Below, one piece after another: positions 35,950 through 45,416 of a stretch of DNA of 64,000 nucleotides (position 1 is the stretch's first letter; each line of letters begins with the position of its first letter). The DNA lies in assembly GCA_029719485.1 (NCBI GenBank), contig CP120722.1, forward strand, positions 1,426,001 through 1,490,000, read 5' to 3'. Both the position numbers and the translations under genes were made by a program. Origin of the DNA: Kiritimatiellota bacterium B12222 (GTDB lineage: Bacteria; Verrucomicrobiota; Kiritimatiellia; SS1-B-03-39; UBA6053). The notes beneath the pieces are model-generated. The model was not told the origin of the DNA. It did no database searches and was given only the letters and a program-made list of their open reading frames with translations.

Positions 35950-38085
35950 TTAGCTGAGGTGAACATGTAAGGCAGGGTAAGTGACGTCCTGGATAACGAT
36001 CTCTTCCTTTGAAAAGTTGGCTACGATGCGATGCGTTTTGCCCTGGGCATCAACGACCTGCACTCCGCGTAAGTCGGGATGGTCAAGGTCTAGAGGGACG
36101 GGCATGTTTTGTTGTGCAAATGAACGGGTTTGTGCTGCTGAAACCCCGACCTGAATGAGCACACCTAAATCAAAGAGGGTGGCGTCAGGATCGAATGCCT
36201 GCATGCCCGTGATACATCCGCAACAAATTTCGTCTGCATATAAACTGCCCCCTGCGTCATTGACCTGAATACGACCATTTTTAGGGTAGATGGTGACCTG
36301 ACGTTCTGAGGGTCGGTGAATGCAAAGGGGGGGACCGTATCCTTTGAGCACCGAAAGACTGTTGTCGATATTGAGCCAGTCACCAGAGACGTCAATGGTT
36401 TCAGCTTCAGGAGGACAGCTACTCAAGTCGCGGGGGCTTTGATCGTCAAAGAGGGTTCGAGAAAAGGAATTAAATAAATCATTCGCAATGTTTAAATGAA
36501 GCCCTTTTACGGACCTTAGATAAGGTCGCCCTTTGGCGCGGGCCCGTTGGAGGACAACCATGCTTTGATCATCAGGCAGGGCAACACAGGCCACATCAAC
36601 ATTGGCAATATTGGCAGGGATATCGCCTTCGGCTACCGGGGAATGGGTATGGATGGTTACGCTGCCGCAGGTGGCAAATCCGTCGGTAAAGGTTTCGGCT
36701 TGTGTCCATTCGCAGTTGAGGTCGTGTGCGCGACCGACTCCCAGTATTTCTCCGGCAAGGTTGTATCGCCACTCGGCCATACTGCTTTGGTTTTTAGCGG
36801 TGATGAGGCCTTGAGGGGCTTCGGCCGCCCGCCAGGTCCATGAGGCCATGCGGTTTTTGCCGCGTGCCAAGCAGGAGCCGTGGTAGTCATCGTGCCAAGA
36901 GGATAAGGTCTGGGGTGTGGTGGCGGGCGTGGATGCGCTGTCGAGCTGATATTTGCGATTCCAGTAAGCCCCCATACTTAAAGTGGCCGCGCGGTCTCCT
37001 TCTAGGCGTAGGTAATAAAGTGGAGAAACCGTTTTCATGTTGTGCAGGCGATTTGAAAGAAAGGTGTTGTCTCCGTTGACGGCGACTTCGGTGGCCACTT
37101 GTTGTTTCCATCCTTTTTCATAAGTGAGGGTATCCATGTCTCCCAAATAATCGCGGGCCCACAACCAACTGGGAATCGCGTAATCTTGGCAGTAGCAATA
37201 GCGCGTTCGGGTATCGCCTCCGATGCGCATGAGACGTCCATCATCAAAGGTGCAGGCCTTGATCACTTTCCATAACTCTTCGGCATGGTGATAGAGAGCT
37301 GTTGGTGCCTTCCATCCTTTTGCTTTGCAGTGAAAATGCATCATGGCGATGTTGGAGAGGCAAATGACCATGTAGCCCACGTTCTGATATCCGTGATGAT
37401 TACAGCCCATGCTGGAAAACATATTGTTACCCTTATGCCAGTCTGAAAGCGCTTTGCCGTCGATGATTTCAGATGAGAAGGCATCTTCAGGGATGGAAAT
37501 ACCATTGAGTAAAAAGGAGGTTCCTCTGTCCTGATAGGCTTGGGCATTCGGAGCATCAGGCAGCATGAGGGCTGCGCGGTGAAGGAGGCAGCCGTTCCAA
37601 ATGTTGCTTTCAGGTTTGTTGTTTTCCACGGGACCCGCGATGACGGGGTAGTGGTTGAGAATCCAATCGGCCTCTGAGAGGAGTACGCGATGCACTTGCT
37701 CGCGATCGGCATCAGGGAAGTGATCTTCCAGTGCTTCTATTCCGTGCCACATGCGTTCGAGGCAAAGGGTGGAAATCCAAGAGTGGCCCCAGGTTTGTCC
37801 GTCGGTGGTGACGTGCTTTCCTGAGTGGTGGGTGGAGAGGGTGAAGCGAATTAATCCGAGGGCCCAGTCCAATAATTCATCGCGGCTCATTCCCGCTTTT
37901 TTTGCATCCAAGTCAGGGTCTGTGGCCAATACGGCAAAGGCCGCTGCGGCGGTGGTATTGGCTTGTTGGGCCCAGTGACCTTGATTTCCAGGGCCGTAAC
38001 AGGCGAGTTCGGGAGCGTGAGGAAAGCGGTAAAGAGAAGAACGAACCGCGGCGGGCCAAGGGCTAAGTAAATCTAGATAGGACAT
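35950..38085 (-). CDS. Probable alpha/alpha-toroid polysaccharide lyase-like protein, no signal peptide
   Basis: 711 residues, not matched to a family I can name. The first 400 residues are helical with repeated aromatic/His motifs (GPGNQGHWAQQANTT, GQTWGHSWISTLCLERMW, NMFSSMGCNHHGYQNVGYM), the style of alpha/alpha-toroid lyases such as heparinase or alginate lyase, where an Asn-His-Tyr set does catalysis. The last 300 residues are beta-rich (a sandwich). No Sec signal is visible, although the partner lyase has one, so it may act on imported oligosaccharides. It is upstream of the PL14-like gene by 3 nt. Lyase activity is inference from layout and neighbour. Confidence 0.6.
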   Translation of the reverse strand: MSYLDLLSPWPAAVRSSLYRFPHAPELACYGPGNQGHWAQQANTTAAAAFAVLATDPDLDAKKAGMSRDELLDWALGLIRFTLSTHHSGKHVTTDGQTWGHSWISTLCLERMWHGIEALEDHFPDADREQVHRVLLSEADWILNHYPVIAGPVENNKPESNIWNGCLLHRAALMLPDAPNAQAYQDRGTSFLLNGISIPEDAFSSEIIDGKALSDWHKGNNMFSSMGCNHHGYQNVGYMVICLSNIAMMHFHCKAKGWKAPTALYHHAEELWKVIKACTFDDGRLMRIGGDTRTRYCYCQDYAIPSWLWARDYLGDMDTLTYEKGWKQQVATEVAVNGDNTFLSNRLHNMKTVSPLYYLRLEGDRAATLSMGAYWNRKYQLDSASTPATTPQTLSSWHDDYHGSCLARGKNRMASWTWRAAEAPQGLITAKNQSSMAEWRYNLAGEILGVGRAHDLNCEWTQAETFTDGFATCGSVTIHTHSPVAEGDIPANIANVDVACVALPDDQSMVVLQRARAKGRPYLRSVKGLHLNIANDLFNSFSRTLFDDQSPRDLSSCPPEAETIDVSGDWLNIDNSLSVLKGYGPPLCIHRPSERQVTIYPKNGRIQVNDAGGSLYADEICCGCITGMQAFDPDATLFDLGVLIQVGVSAAQTRSFAQQNMPVPLDLDHPDLRGVQVVDAQGKTHRIVANFSKEEIVIQDVTYPALHVHLS

Positions 38086-38109
38086 AAGATGTGGGGGTGG
38101 GGTGTGTAT

Positions 38110-38811
38110 CTAACTGTCGGGGCTGATTTGAGGAATAGATACCTTCCGTAAATCATCGCGACTTATCAATGTCCATTTTCCATTTTCCTGTAGTGAGGTT
38201 TGCATGCGGATGACTCCGGTTCCCACTGATAAATAAATTCGACTTCTGTAGGCGGCGTTTACTTCAGGCATATTTAAAATAGCTTCATAAACCACACAGG
38301 AAAAGGTGCCTGCGGGCACGTCTATTTCTTCGTCAACTTCCCGGACGGTCCAGTCCAATTCCTGGGCGTGGTAACGGGTTCCTTTCTCGACGGGGTAGGG
38401 GAGGTTGAGTTCAAAGTCGGAGAGTTTTTGAGGCGGGGCAGGATTGAGGTGATTCCAGGCAATTTCATTGTGGCTCCCTTTCTCATCCAACGTTTCCCAG
38501 TAGAGGGTGATGTCTTTTTCTTCTAGAGGTTTTTCAGCCACTTTTTGCCAAAAACTGCGGTGATCGGTTTGTTGTCGGATGAGCCAGCAGGTTTGGCCTT
38601 CAATGTTTCTTTGGGCGACCACGTCCTCACGCAGTTGTCCCAGGCTTTTCCAGTGGTCCTCTGCCCATTCGTAATTTTCATAGATCCAATACGCATGCAT
38701 GCTTCGGGGAAGGATGGCTTCGCTGAGAGGAAGGGGTTGTTTTTCTGCGGCGGATAAGGGGCGTCCGACGCAGAGCAGTAACAGAAAAAATAGTGAGTGA
38801 ATCCGCAACAT
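38110..38811 (-). CDS. Secreted protein of unknown function
   Basis: About 233 residues from the ATG at 38811, preferred because it opens a signal peptide (MLRIHSLFFLLLLCVGRPLSA). Extension to 39069 would run into the neighbouring barrel gene. The mature part is beta-rich, with RYHAQELDWTVREVDEEIDVPAGTFSCVVYE and YLSVGTGVIRMQTS. A PAGTF..VYE..G.G..R pattern occurs in several secreted lipoprotein-like families that measure modification of a precursor, but I cannot name this one. It sits 24 nt downstream of the toroid gene on the same strand. Confidence 0.7.
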   Translation of the reverse strand: MLRIHSLFFLLLLCVGRPLSAAEKQPLPLSEAILPRSMHAYWIYENYEWAEDHWKSLGQLREDVVAQRNIEGQTCWLIRQQTDHRSFWQKVAEKPLEEKDITLYWETLDEKGSHNEIAWNHLNPAPPQKLSDFELNLPYPVEKGTRYHAQELDWTVREVDEEIDVPAGTFSCVVYEAILNMPEVNAAYRSRIYLSVGTGVIRMQTSLQENGKWTLISRDDLRKVSIPQISPDS

Positions 38812-38911
38812 ATTGACGGGATGGCATTGGGGGAGAGGGACACAGGGGAAGGTAGTGATGATGAAAGCCCCTGTAGAGAAATCAAGAGGGATTTTAGGGA
38901 AAGCTATAGGC

Positions 38912-38940
38912 AATAAAAAGCACTTCCCGAAGGAAGTGCT
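38912..38940 (-). terminator. Terminator of the outer-membrane barrel gene
   Basis: AGCACTTCC/GGAAGTGCT stem with a 4-nt loop, U-run TTTTTATT on the minus strand. Confidence 0.9.
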
Positions 38941-38965
38941 CTGACATTTTTCGCTGAAGGAAAAA

Positions 38966-39601
38966 TTATGGCTTGTAGATGTAAGCCAATCCAGAAGAGA
39001 AGTTCTCAGATTCGAAGTCGTAGTCCAATTGAAGAGCCAGCATGCTGTTTTCATTGAGCCAGAATCCAAAAGAACCGTAAAGGTCTACAATATCCTGAAT
39101 ATCAATGGTGATGTATTCCAAGCCCAGGCGCATCAATGTAGATTCAGAGGTTTCGAATTCCACACCGCCCCCCATGCCAATGCTGATTTCAGTTTCTTCA
39201 GCCGAAAGTTCAATGATGTCATTGATGTTGTATTGAAGAGTGGTCACGCCGATGGTGGCGTTGAGGTAGGGATTCACGGCTTGACCGGGAGAGAAGGAGT
39301 AAATGAAATCCGCATCCAAGACGCCAATTTCAAAGTCTTCGCTAATGGCATCTACTTCACCATCAGACCATCCATATATTCCATTTACAGCAATATCGAG
39401 ATTAGGAGCCACGTTGAAGCTGGCCAAGAATCCTATTTCGTAAGATTCACCGAAGTTATCTTTAAGGCCTTGATCGCCAAAAAATGTGGCTCCGGCTGAA
39501 AGACCAAAGTAGGTGCTGCCCAAGAGGGTTTCTGCTTGGAGAGCGGAGAAAGAAAGCATGGCCATGACGGCGCCTAATGTGATCAATAATTTTTTATTCA
39601 T
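38966..39601 (-). CDS. Outer-membrane beta-barrel protein
   Basis: 211 residues with signal peptide MNKKLLITLGAVMAMLSFSALQA. The mature part alternates Gly/aromatic strands (YFGLSAGATFFGDQG, PYLNATIGVTTLQYN, EISIGMGGGVEFE, MLALQLDYDFESENFSSGLAYIYKP), as in eight-stranded OmpA/OmpW-type barrels. It is very acidic. GGATTAC lies before the start. A strong terminator follows, separating it from the gene at 38811. Function unknown. Confidence 0.75.
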   Translation of the reverse strand: MNKKLLITLGAVMAMLSFSALQAETLLGSTYFGLSAGATFFGDQGLKDNFGESYEIGFLASFNVAPNLDIAVNGIYGWSDGEVDAISEDFEIGVLDADFIYSFSPGQAVNPYLNATIGVTTLQYNINDIIELSAEETEISIGMGGGVEFETSESTLMRLGLEYITIDIQDIVDLYGSFGFWLNENSMLALQLDYDFESENFSSGLAYIYKP

Positions 39602-39756
39602 GAGTAATCCTTACGCCCTATTTTAGGTTGTGTCTCCCCCTTGTGTCGTTCACCGGGCCAGTGGGCTACAAGGGAATGTGTACAGACGATGGTGTCTCTG
39701 TCTGCAGGGTGATATTCTATAAAAATATAGAAATTGCTATAATTTTTTAATACTAA

Positions 39757-40839
39757 TCAAGCGCGACTGCGTTGAATCAGCGCCATATCCATGAGGACCA
39801 TGGCGGCCATGGATTCCACAATGGGGACTGCGCGGTTGACCACGAAGGGGTCGTGTCGGCCTTTCGCTTCCAAGACCGTGGGATTTCCTGTGAAATCTGC
39901 AGTGGCCTGGGCTTTACTGATAGTGGCAACGGGTTTGATTGCGACCCGAAAGAGGATGGGTTCACCATTGCTGATGCCTCCTTGAATGCCACCGCTGTGA
40001 TTACTCACGGTACCGAGTCGGTTTCCTTTCATCACAAAAGGGTCATTGTGGTCGGAGCCTTTCATTTTAGATCCAGCAAACCCTGATCCAATTTCAAAGC
40101 CTTTGGTGGCTGGAATCGACATCATGGCTTGCGCCAATTTGGCTTCCAATTTGTCAAATACGGGTTCTCCCCAGCCTGCAGGGCAATTGCGGATCACACA
40201 ATTGAGAACGCCACCTACGGAGTCACCTTCGTCACGTAATGCGGTTACTTTGGCAATCATTTGCTCTGCAACGTTCATGTCGGGACAGCGAATGATGTTT
40301 TGATCGACTTGATCGCGGGTTACAGAATCTGCATCAATGTCATGAGCTTCGAGTTCACCACAGGCGCTAACCCAGGCCACGGTTTCGATGCCGTATTGTT
40401 CGTACAGCCATTTTTCAGCGATGGTGCCTGCGGCAACGCGACCAATGGTTTCTCTGGCAGAACTGCGTCCGCCTCCGCTAGAGGCACGATTTCCGTATTT
40501 GCTTTGGTAGGTGAAATCCGCATGGGAGGGGCGGGGAATCTGAGACATTTCACCGTAATCGTGGGGGCGTTGGTCTTGATTGGCGACAAATAAGCCGATG
40601 GGAGTGCCCAAGGTCTTGCCATGTTCGGTGCCTGAGAGGATTTTAACCTGATCCTTTTCGTCCCGTGGGGTATTCACTTTGCTCTGACCCGGCCGGCGGC
40701 GGGTAAGTTGCTTCTGAATATCCGCTTCGGTTAATTCAAGGTTGGGGGGGCAGCCGTCCACGATGGCACCCACTCCAGCGCAATGGGATTCGCCGAAGGT
40801 GCTTACACGATATAGAGTTCCAAAATTACTTCCTGACAT
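39757..40839 (-). CDS. aroC: Chorismate synthase
   Basis: Last step of the shikimate pathway, turning EPSP into chorismate with reduced FMN. The family signatures are present: [17 protein letters not shown] near the N-terminus, [14 protein letters not shown] and [20 protein letters not shown] around residue 120-140, and [21 protein letters not shown] later. Length 360 is standard. It is divergent from metG across about 120 nt. Confidence 0.97.
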   Translation of the reverse strand: MSGSNFGTLYRVSTFGESHCAGVGAIVDGCPPNLELTEADIQKQLTRRRPGQSKVNTPRDEKDQVKILSGTEHGKTLGTPIGLFVANQDQRPHDYGEMSQIPRPSHADFTYQSKYGNRASSGGGRSSARETIGRVAAGTIAEKWLYEQYGIETVAWVSACGELEAHDIDADSVTRDQVDQNIIRCPDMNVAEQMIAKVTALRDEGDSVGGVLNCVIRNCPAGWGEPVFDKLEAKLAQAMMSIPATKGFEIGSGFAGSKMKGSDHNDPFVMKGNRLGTVSNHSGGIQGGISNGEPILFRVAIKPVATISKAQATADFTGNPTVLEAKGRHDPFVVNRAVPIVESMAAMVLMDMALIQRSRA

Positions 40840-40962
40840 CTGGGCAACTTAACCAAAAAGACGGCAGATGCAATCCCAGAACGAGCTTTGAAACTAATCG
40901 GGTGCATTCGCGGTTTGCATCTTTCTACATTTATGGCAAAGAGGCGGTTCTTGGAGAAACCT

Positions 40963-42888
40963 ATGAAAAAAGACAGCTTTTACGTTACCACCCCTATTTA
41001 CTATGTGAACGATAAACCCCATATCGGTCATGCTTACACCACTATGCTCGCCGATATGTTGGCGCGCTCCCACCGTTTGTTGGGTCATGACACCTGGTTT
41101 TTGACCGGAACGGATGAACATGGGCAAAAAGTTCAGGAAGCCGCTGATAAACGTGGTGTGCCTCCACAAGAGCATGTCGATACCATGGTAAAACGATTTG
41201 AAGAGCTGTGGGAACGTCTGGAGATTACCCATGATGATTTCATACGTACGACCGAAACGCGTCATACCAAAATCGTGCAAGAAATCCTTCAAGATCTTTA
41301 CGATCGTGGTGAGATTTATCAGGCCGAGTATGATGGGCTCTACGATGTGCGCAGTGAAACTTTTATTACCGAGAAAGATCTTCCCGAAGGTTTTTCTGCT
41401 GAGAACCTGCCCGATCACGTAAAGGTGATTCAGGAAACAAACTATTTCTTTAAAATGAGCAAATATCAGGAGTGGCTGATTAGTTATATTGAAGAAAATC
41501 CTGAATTCATTCAACCCGATTTCCGTCGTAACGAAACCTTGGGTTTTTTGCGGAAAGACTTGTCAGATCTTTGTATCAGTCGTCCCAAATCCCGGTTGTC
41601 ATGGGGGATTGAATTACCTTTTGACGACGAATATGTGACCTATGTGTGGTTTGATGCCTTGGTGAACTATATTTCTGCTGTAGGATATCGATCGGATGAC
41701 GAGATGTTTGCCCGTCGTTGGCCTGCTCAGGTTCAGTTAATTGGTAAAGACATTTTGACCACGCACACGGTTTATTGGCCCACCATGTTGAAAGCGATGG
41801 GCGTGGCCATGCCTCAAACGATTTTCGCCCATGGCTGGTGGTTGAGTGGAAAAGATAAAATGAGCAAATCCACAGGGAATGTGGTGAATCCTTTGGAATA
41901 TGCGGAGCGCTTTGGGGTGGATGCCCTGCGGTATTTCTTGGTAGCTGAAATGAGCTTGGGTCAGGATGCTTCCTTCACGGAAGAGGTGTTTATTAAACGC
42001 TATAATTCTGATTTGGCGAATGATTTAGGTAATTTAACCAGTCGGGTGCTGAAAATGGTTCATACCCATTGTGACTCCAAAGTGCCTGTGGCTTCTGCGC
42101 TTCCGGCTGAAGGGACTCCTGAGGCTGACTTATGGAATCACGTGCAAACGGCCGTTTCTGAAATGAGTCGGCAGGTTGAAAATATGCGGCCAGATCTCGG
42201 GGTCGCTGCGGTAATGACTGCGATTCGGGAAGCTAATAAATACATTGGGGTGCGTGCTCCATGGAAGCAGGCCAAAGATGAAAATTTACAACCACTGTAT
42301 GAAACGTTGTATGTTTCCATGGAAGCCTTGCGTGTTTGTGCGGCATTGTTGTATCCCGTGATGCCTGCAAAAATGATGGCCTTGCGTACGCAAATTGGTG
42401 CAGGGGTCGATGAGCCGAATGTTGATGATTTAAAAGTGTTTGGTAAATTGGTGGAAGGCGCTTCGCTGGAAGAAGGAGAAGGTTTGTTTCCTCGTCACCA
42501 GAAACCTAAAGCTGCTCCACAACCCAAGCCCAGTAAAAAGGCGGCGAATGTGGTGACGGTTGAAGAGATTGCTATTGAAGACTTTTTCAAAGCACAGCTC
42601 AAAACCGCGAAAGTGCTGGAAGCCGTTGCGGTGGAAGGCGCGGACAAACTTTTGACGCTACAATTAGATGTGGGTGGGGAGCAACGGCAAATTATTGCTG
42701 GAATTGCGAAACATTACACACCCGAACAAGTGATCGGTAAAATGATTATCATTGTCACTAACTTGAAACCTGCGGTAATTCGAGGGGTAGAAAGTCGGGG
42801 CATGTTGCTGGCAGCGTCTAAAGGTAAAAAATTGACCCTAGTGACAGTAGACGCGGAGGATTTCCCTTCTGGAGCGAAGGTCGGTTAA
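40963..42888 (+). CDS. metG: Methionyl-tRNA synthetase with C-terminal tRNA-binding domain
   Basis: Charges tRNA-Met. HIGH motif in KPHIGHAYTT, KMSKS in DKMSKSTGN, and an appended Trbp111-like OB domain (IEDFFKAQLKTAKVLEAVAVEGADKLLTLQLDV to GMLLAAS) linked by a Lys/Pro/Ala-rich spacer. The start is set by GGAG 8 nt before this ATG; upstream in-frame ATGs at 40888 and 40933 lack it. In the connective-peptide insertion the position that usually carries zinc cysteines reads LYDVRSETFITEKDL, so the zinc knuckle is gone. About 641 residues. Confidence 0.96.
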   Translation: MKKDSFYVTTPIYYVNDKPHIGHAYTTMLADMLARSHRLLGHDTWFLTGTDEHGQKVQEAADKRGVPPQEHVDTMVKRFEELWERLEITHDDFIRTTETRHTKIVQEILQDLYDRGEIYQAEYDGLYDVRSETFITEKDLPEGFSAENLPDHVKVIQETNYFFKMSKYQEWLISYIEENPEFIQPDFRRNETLGFLRKDLSDLCISRPKSRLSWGIELPFDDEYVTYVWFDALVNYISAVGYRSDDEMFARRWPAQVQLIGKDILTTHTVYWPTMLKAMGVAMPQTIFAHGWWLSGKDKMSKSTGNVVNPLEYAERFGVDALRYFLVAEMSLGQDASFTEEVFIKRYNSDLANDLGNLTSRVLKMVHTHCDSKVPVASALPAEGTPEADLWNHVQTAVSEMSRQVENMRPDLGVAAVMTAIREANKYIGVRAPWKQAKDENLQPLYETLYVSMEALRVCAALLYPVMPAKMMALRTQIGAGVDEPNVDDLKVFGKLVEGASLEEGEGLFPRHQKPKAAPQPKPSKKAANVVTVEEIAIEDFFKAQLKTAKVLEAVAVEGADKLLTLQLDVGGEQRQIIAGIAKHYTPEQVIGKMIIIVTNLKPAVIRGVESRGMLLAASKGKKLTLVTVDAEDFPSGAKVG

Positions 42889-42985
42889 CCGATTTTCGGG
42901 GGCTGAGGTCCGCTGGCGCAGTTTGTACCTGTGACTTTGTTGGAATCTTATGTAAGATTATTCATTAGGGGACGTCCTATAGGCT

Positions 42986-43594
42986 ATGAAACAATTAATT
43001 TTCCTCTTATTATTGCCGTTTGCCTTTTCCATTTTATCTGCGGAGGTTGTGTCCAAAGCCGAAGATGCCCAAGTGATTGAGGCTGGGAGTGATGTCCCTA
43101 ATCCTAAAGTGACCACGATGGAGGGTGAGTCTGTGATGTTGGATGAGTTGCTCAATGGGGAACCCACAGTGTTGGTTTTTTACCGTGGTGGATGGTGCCC
43201 ATATTGTAACCGCCAGCTGGCCGCCCTGCAGGAAGTTATGCCTGAATTGAAAGAACAGGGATGGAAACTGTTGGCCCTGTCACCTGATCAACCTTCTGAA
43301 CTCAAGAAAACCACTGAAAAGCAGTCGTTGGAGTACAGCTTGGTTTCAGATAGTCAAATGGAGGCCGCAGAAGCTTTCGGTATTGCATTTCAAGTGGATC
43401 AACCCACAGTTGAAAAATACAAAACCTATGAAATCGATTTGGTGAAATCATCAGGTCAAACGCATCAGCAATTACCGGTTCCCTCTGTGTTCTTGGTCAA
43501 TGGTGAAGGTGAAATTACCTATGTGTACAGTAACCCAAATTACAAAGAGCGTTTGTCTTCAGCCGAGTTATTGAAAGCGGCCGCTGGAGAATAG
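42986..43594 (+). CDS. Exported peroxiredoxin-like thioredoxin-fold protein
   Basis: 202 residues with a signal sequence (MKQLIFLLLLPFAFSILSAEVV). The catalytic region FYRGGWCPYCNRQLAALQEV carries a CPYC motif in the AhpC/TSA 'peroxiredoxin-like 2' arrangement, and PVPSVFLVNGEGEITYVYSNPNY is the usual C-terminal half. It probably reduces peroxides or disulfides in the periplasm. No OxyR half-site matching the one at oxyR is present upstream, though CTAT repeats abut the start. A terminator follows. Confidence 0.85.
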   Translation: MKQLIFLLLLPFAFSILSAEVVSKAEDAQVIEAGSDVPNPKVTTMEGESVMLDELLNGEPTVLVFYRGGWCPYCNRQLAALQEVMPELKEQGWKLLALSPDQPSELKKTTEKQSLEYSLVSDSQMEAAEAFGIAFQVDQPTVEKYKTYEIDLVKSSGQTHQQLPVPSVFLVNGEGEITYVYSNPNYKERLSSAELLKAAAGE

Positions 43595-43638
43595 ACCGTT
43601 TTACATCTGTCGGGCTTTTCTTTTTGAGAGCCTTCACC

Positions 43639-43665
43639 ACCCTCGGCCATTCTGCCGAGGGTTTT
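43639..43665 (+). terminator. Terminator of the peroxiredoxin-like gene
   Basis: ACCCTCGGC/GCCGAGGGT stem around CATTCT, followed by TTTTG. Confidence 0.9.
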
Positions 43666-43738
43666 GTGTGTCCCTTTACTTCATAGAGAGGGTTAAAGTT
43701 TCTGTTGTAGCGCTTTGATTTCGTGGTAACATGTCGCC

Positions 43739-45286
43739 ATGAAATTATTTTCCGCACAGCACATGCACTCCGTTGATCAAGAAACAATTTTGGCCGGAGA
43801 AACAGGGCTAGAATTGATGACTCGGGCCGTAAGAAAATTGGCGGGTGAATTGTTATTTTTTGCTGAAGGGAGGCAGATCCCGCTTTGTGTTTTTGTAGGG
43901 CCTGGAAATAATGGAGGAGATGGGTTAGGGCTGGCATGTGAACTTGCGCAACGAGGATGGATGGTGGAGCTACGCTTATGTGTGGCTGCAGAGAAAATCA
44001 AAGGGGATGCGCTGCATTTCTTGACCCAGGCTCAGTCTCTGGGATTGCCCATACACGACTTTTCAAAAGAGGACGCTTGGAAACGGCCAGAGAGATTTTT
44101 AAGTTCTGGAACTTGGCTGGTGGATGCCTTGTTGGGAACAGGAAGTGCAGGAATCCCTCGTGGATCGGTGGGGAGAGCGATCACTTTTTTACAGCAACAA
44201 CAGCCGCGGCATTTGATATGGGCGGTGGATCTTCCCAGTGGGTTGGATCCCGATGAAGGAAAGCCTTTTGATCCGGCTCTTTGTGTGACGGCAGATTATA
44301 CGCTTTGTTTAGGAGGGCCTAAACGAGGGATGGTTGCCTCAGAAGCTGTAAACTGGTGTGGATCGATTTCTGTTTTAGATTTGGGATTTGATGATGAGCT
44401 GTTGTTGCAGAAATCAGAAGGGCCTCATCAGGTTCTGTCCGACAAAGAAGCGGCGAGTTTGATCCCGAGGCTACATCGTGGGGCGCATAAAGGTAGTAAA
44501 GGACACGCCTTATTGGTGGGAGGGAGTTTGGGCATGACGGGGGCGATTTCGTTATCTGCCAAAGCGGCGTTGCGTTCCGGATGTGGATTGGTGTCGGTCA
44601 TGACCCCAGCTGGAGTTGCGGGAATTGTGGATGCTGCGGTTCCTGAGGCGTTGGTGAATGTGGGTAAACAAGGCCGCTTTGGTAGTCTATGTGCGCAAGA
44701 TATTCCCTTTGTAAATTATGACGCAGTGGGGGTTGGCCCCGGGTTGCGGTTAAATTTGGATAGTCGGGAGTTACTCCTACGCATTTTAAAAGAGAATATG
44801 GCCCCTTTGGTGTTAGATGCTGACGCCTTGAATGTGTTGGCTACGTTTAGTGAAGAGGAGCGTCCTTGTGAGGCTGAACTGTGGGTTACGCCTCACCCTG
44901 GGGAAATGGCCCGACTGCTAAATGTTTCTGTTGCCGAAGTTGAGAAGGACCGCTACCACAGTGCAGAGCAGTGTTCGACTCTCTTTGGGGCACATGTCTT
45001 GTTGAAAGGGGCGGGAAGTATTTGTCGAGACCGAGAGGGGGAGCTTTGGGTCAATGTGAATGGAAATCCTGGTATGGCGACGGGCGGTGCGGGTGATGTG
45101 CTTACCGGTATACTTACGGGCTTGCTGGCGCAAGGAGTGGATCATCATATGGCGTTGCCGCTGGCGGTGTATCTCCATGGTAGAGCTGGAGATTTAGCTG
45201 CTCAACGCAAAGGAATATTGGGCATGCTTGCTGGGGATATCGTGGATGCCCTTCCTGAAGTGATGCGCCAGCTACAAGGTCGTTGA
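43739..45286 (+). CDS. nnr: Bifunctional NAD(P)H-hydrate epimerase / ADP-dependent dehydratase
   Basis: Repairs damaged NAD(P)H hydrates. Residues 1-215 are the YjeF_N epimerase (VGPGNNGGDGLGLACEL; VDALLGTGSAGIPRG; AVDLPSGLDPDEG). Residues about 225-515 are the carbohydrate-kinase-like dehydratase (HKGSKGHALLVGGSLGMTGAISL, LVLDADALNVLA, TPHPGEMARLL, and NPGMATGGAGDVLTGILTGLLAQG with the catalytic Asp). Both halves are complete. No clear Shine-Dalgarno. Confidence 0.96.
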   Translation: MKLFSAQHMHSVDQETILAGETGLELMTRAVRKLAGELLFFAEGRQIPLCVFVGPGNNGGDGLGLACELAQRGWMVELRLCVAAEKIKGDALHFLTQAQSLGLPIHDFSKEDAWKRPERFLSSGTWLVDALLGTGSAGIPRGSVGRAITFLQQQQPRHLIWAVDLPSGLDPDEGKPFDPALCVTADYTLCLGGPKRGMVASEAVNWCGSISVLDLGFDDELLLQKSEGPHQVLSDKEAASLIPRLHRGAHKGSKGHALLVGGSLGMTGAISLSAKAALRSGCGLVSVMTPAGVAGIVDAAVPEALVNVGKQGRFGSLCAQDIPFVNYDAVGVGPGLRLNLDSRELLLRILKENMAPLVLDADALNVLATFSEEERPCEAELWVTPHPGEMARLLNVSVAEVEKDRYHSAEQCSTLFGAHVLLKGAGSICRDREGELWVNVNGNPGMATGGAGDVLTGILTGLLAQGVDHHMALPLAVYLHGRAGDLAAQRKGILGMLAGDIVDALPEVMRQLQGR

Positions 45287-45416
45287 CGTTCCTGGTTCGA
45301 TGATGTGAAACTAAAGTTCACCGCTTCTGGACTGAGTCGGTATGAAGTCCAAAAAAATACCTCTCCAGCGCTAAGGCATGGAAAGGTCATGTGAGGTGAA
45401 AAAAAAGGAGGGAGGA

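Noticed and set aside
42960..42990. CTAT repeats before the peroxiredoxin-like gene as an OxyR site
   Set aside because: No ATAG-N7-CTAT arrangement could be fitted without mismatches.
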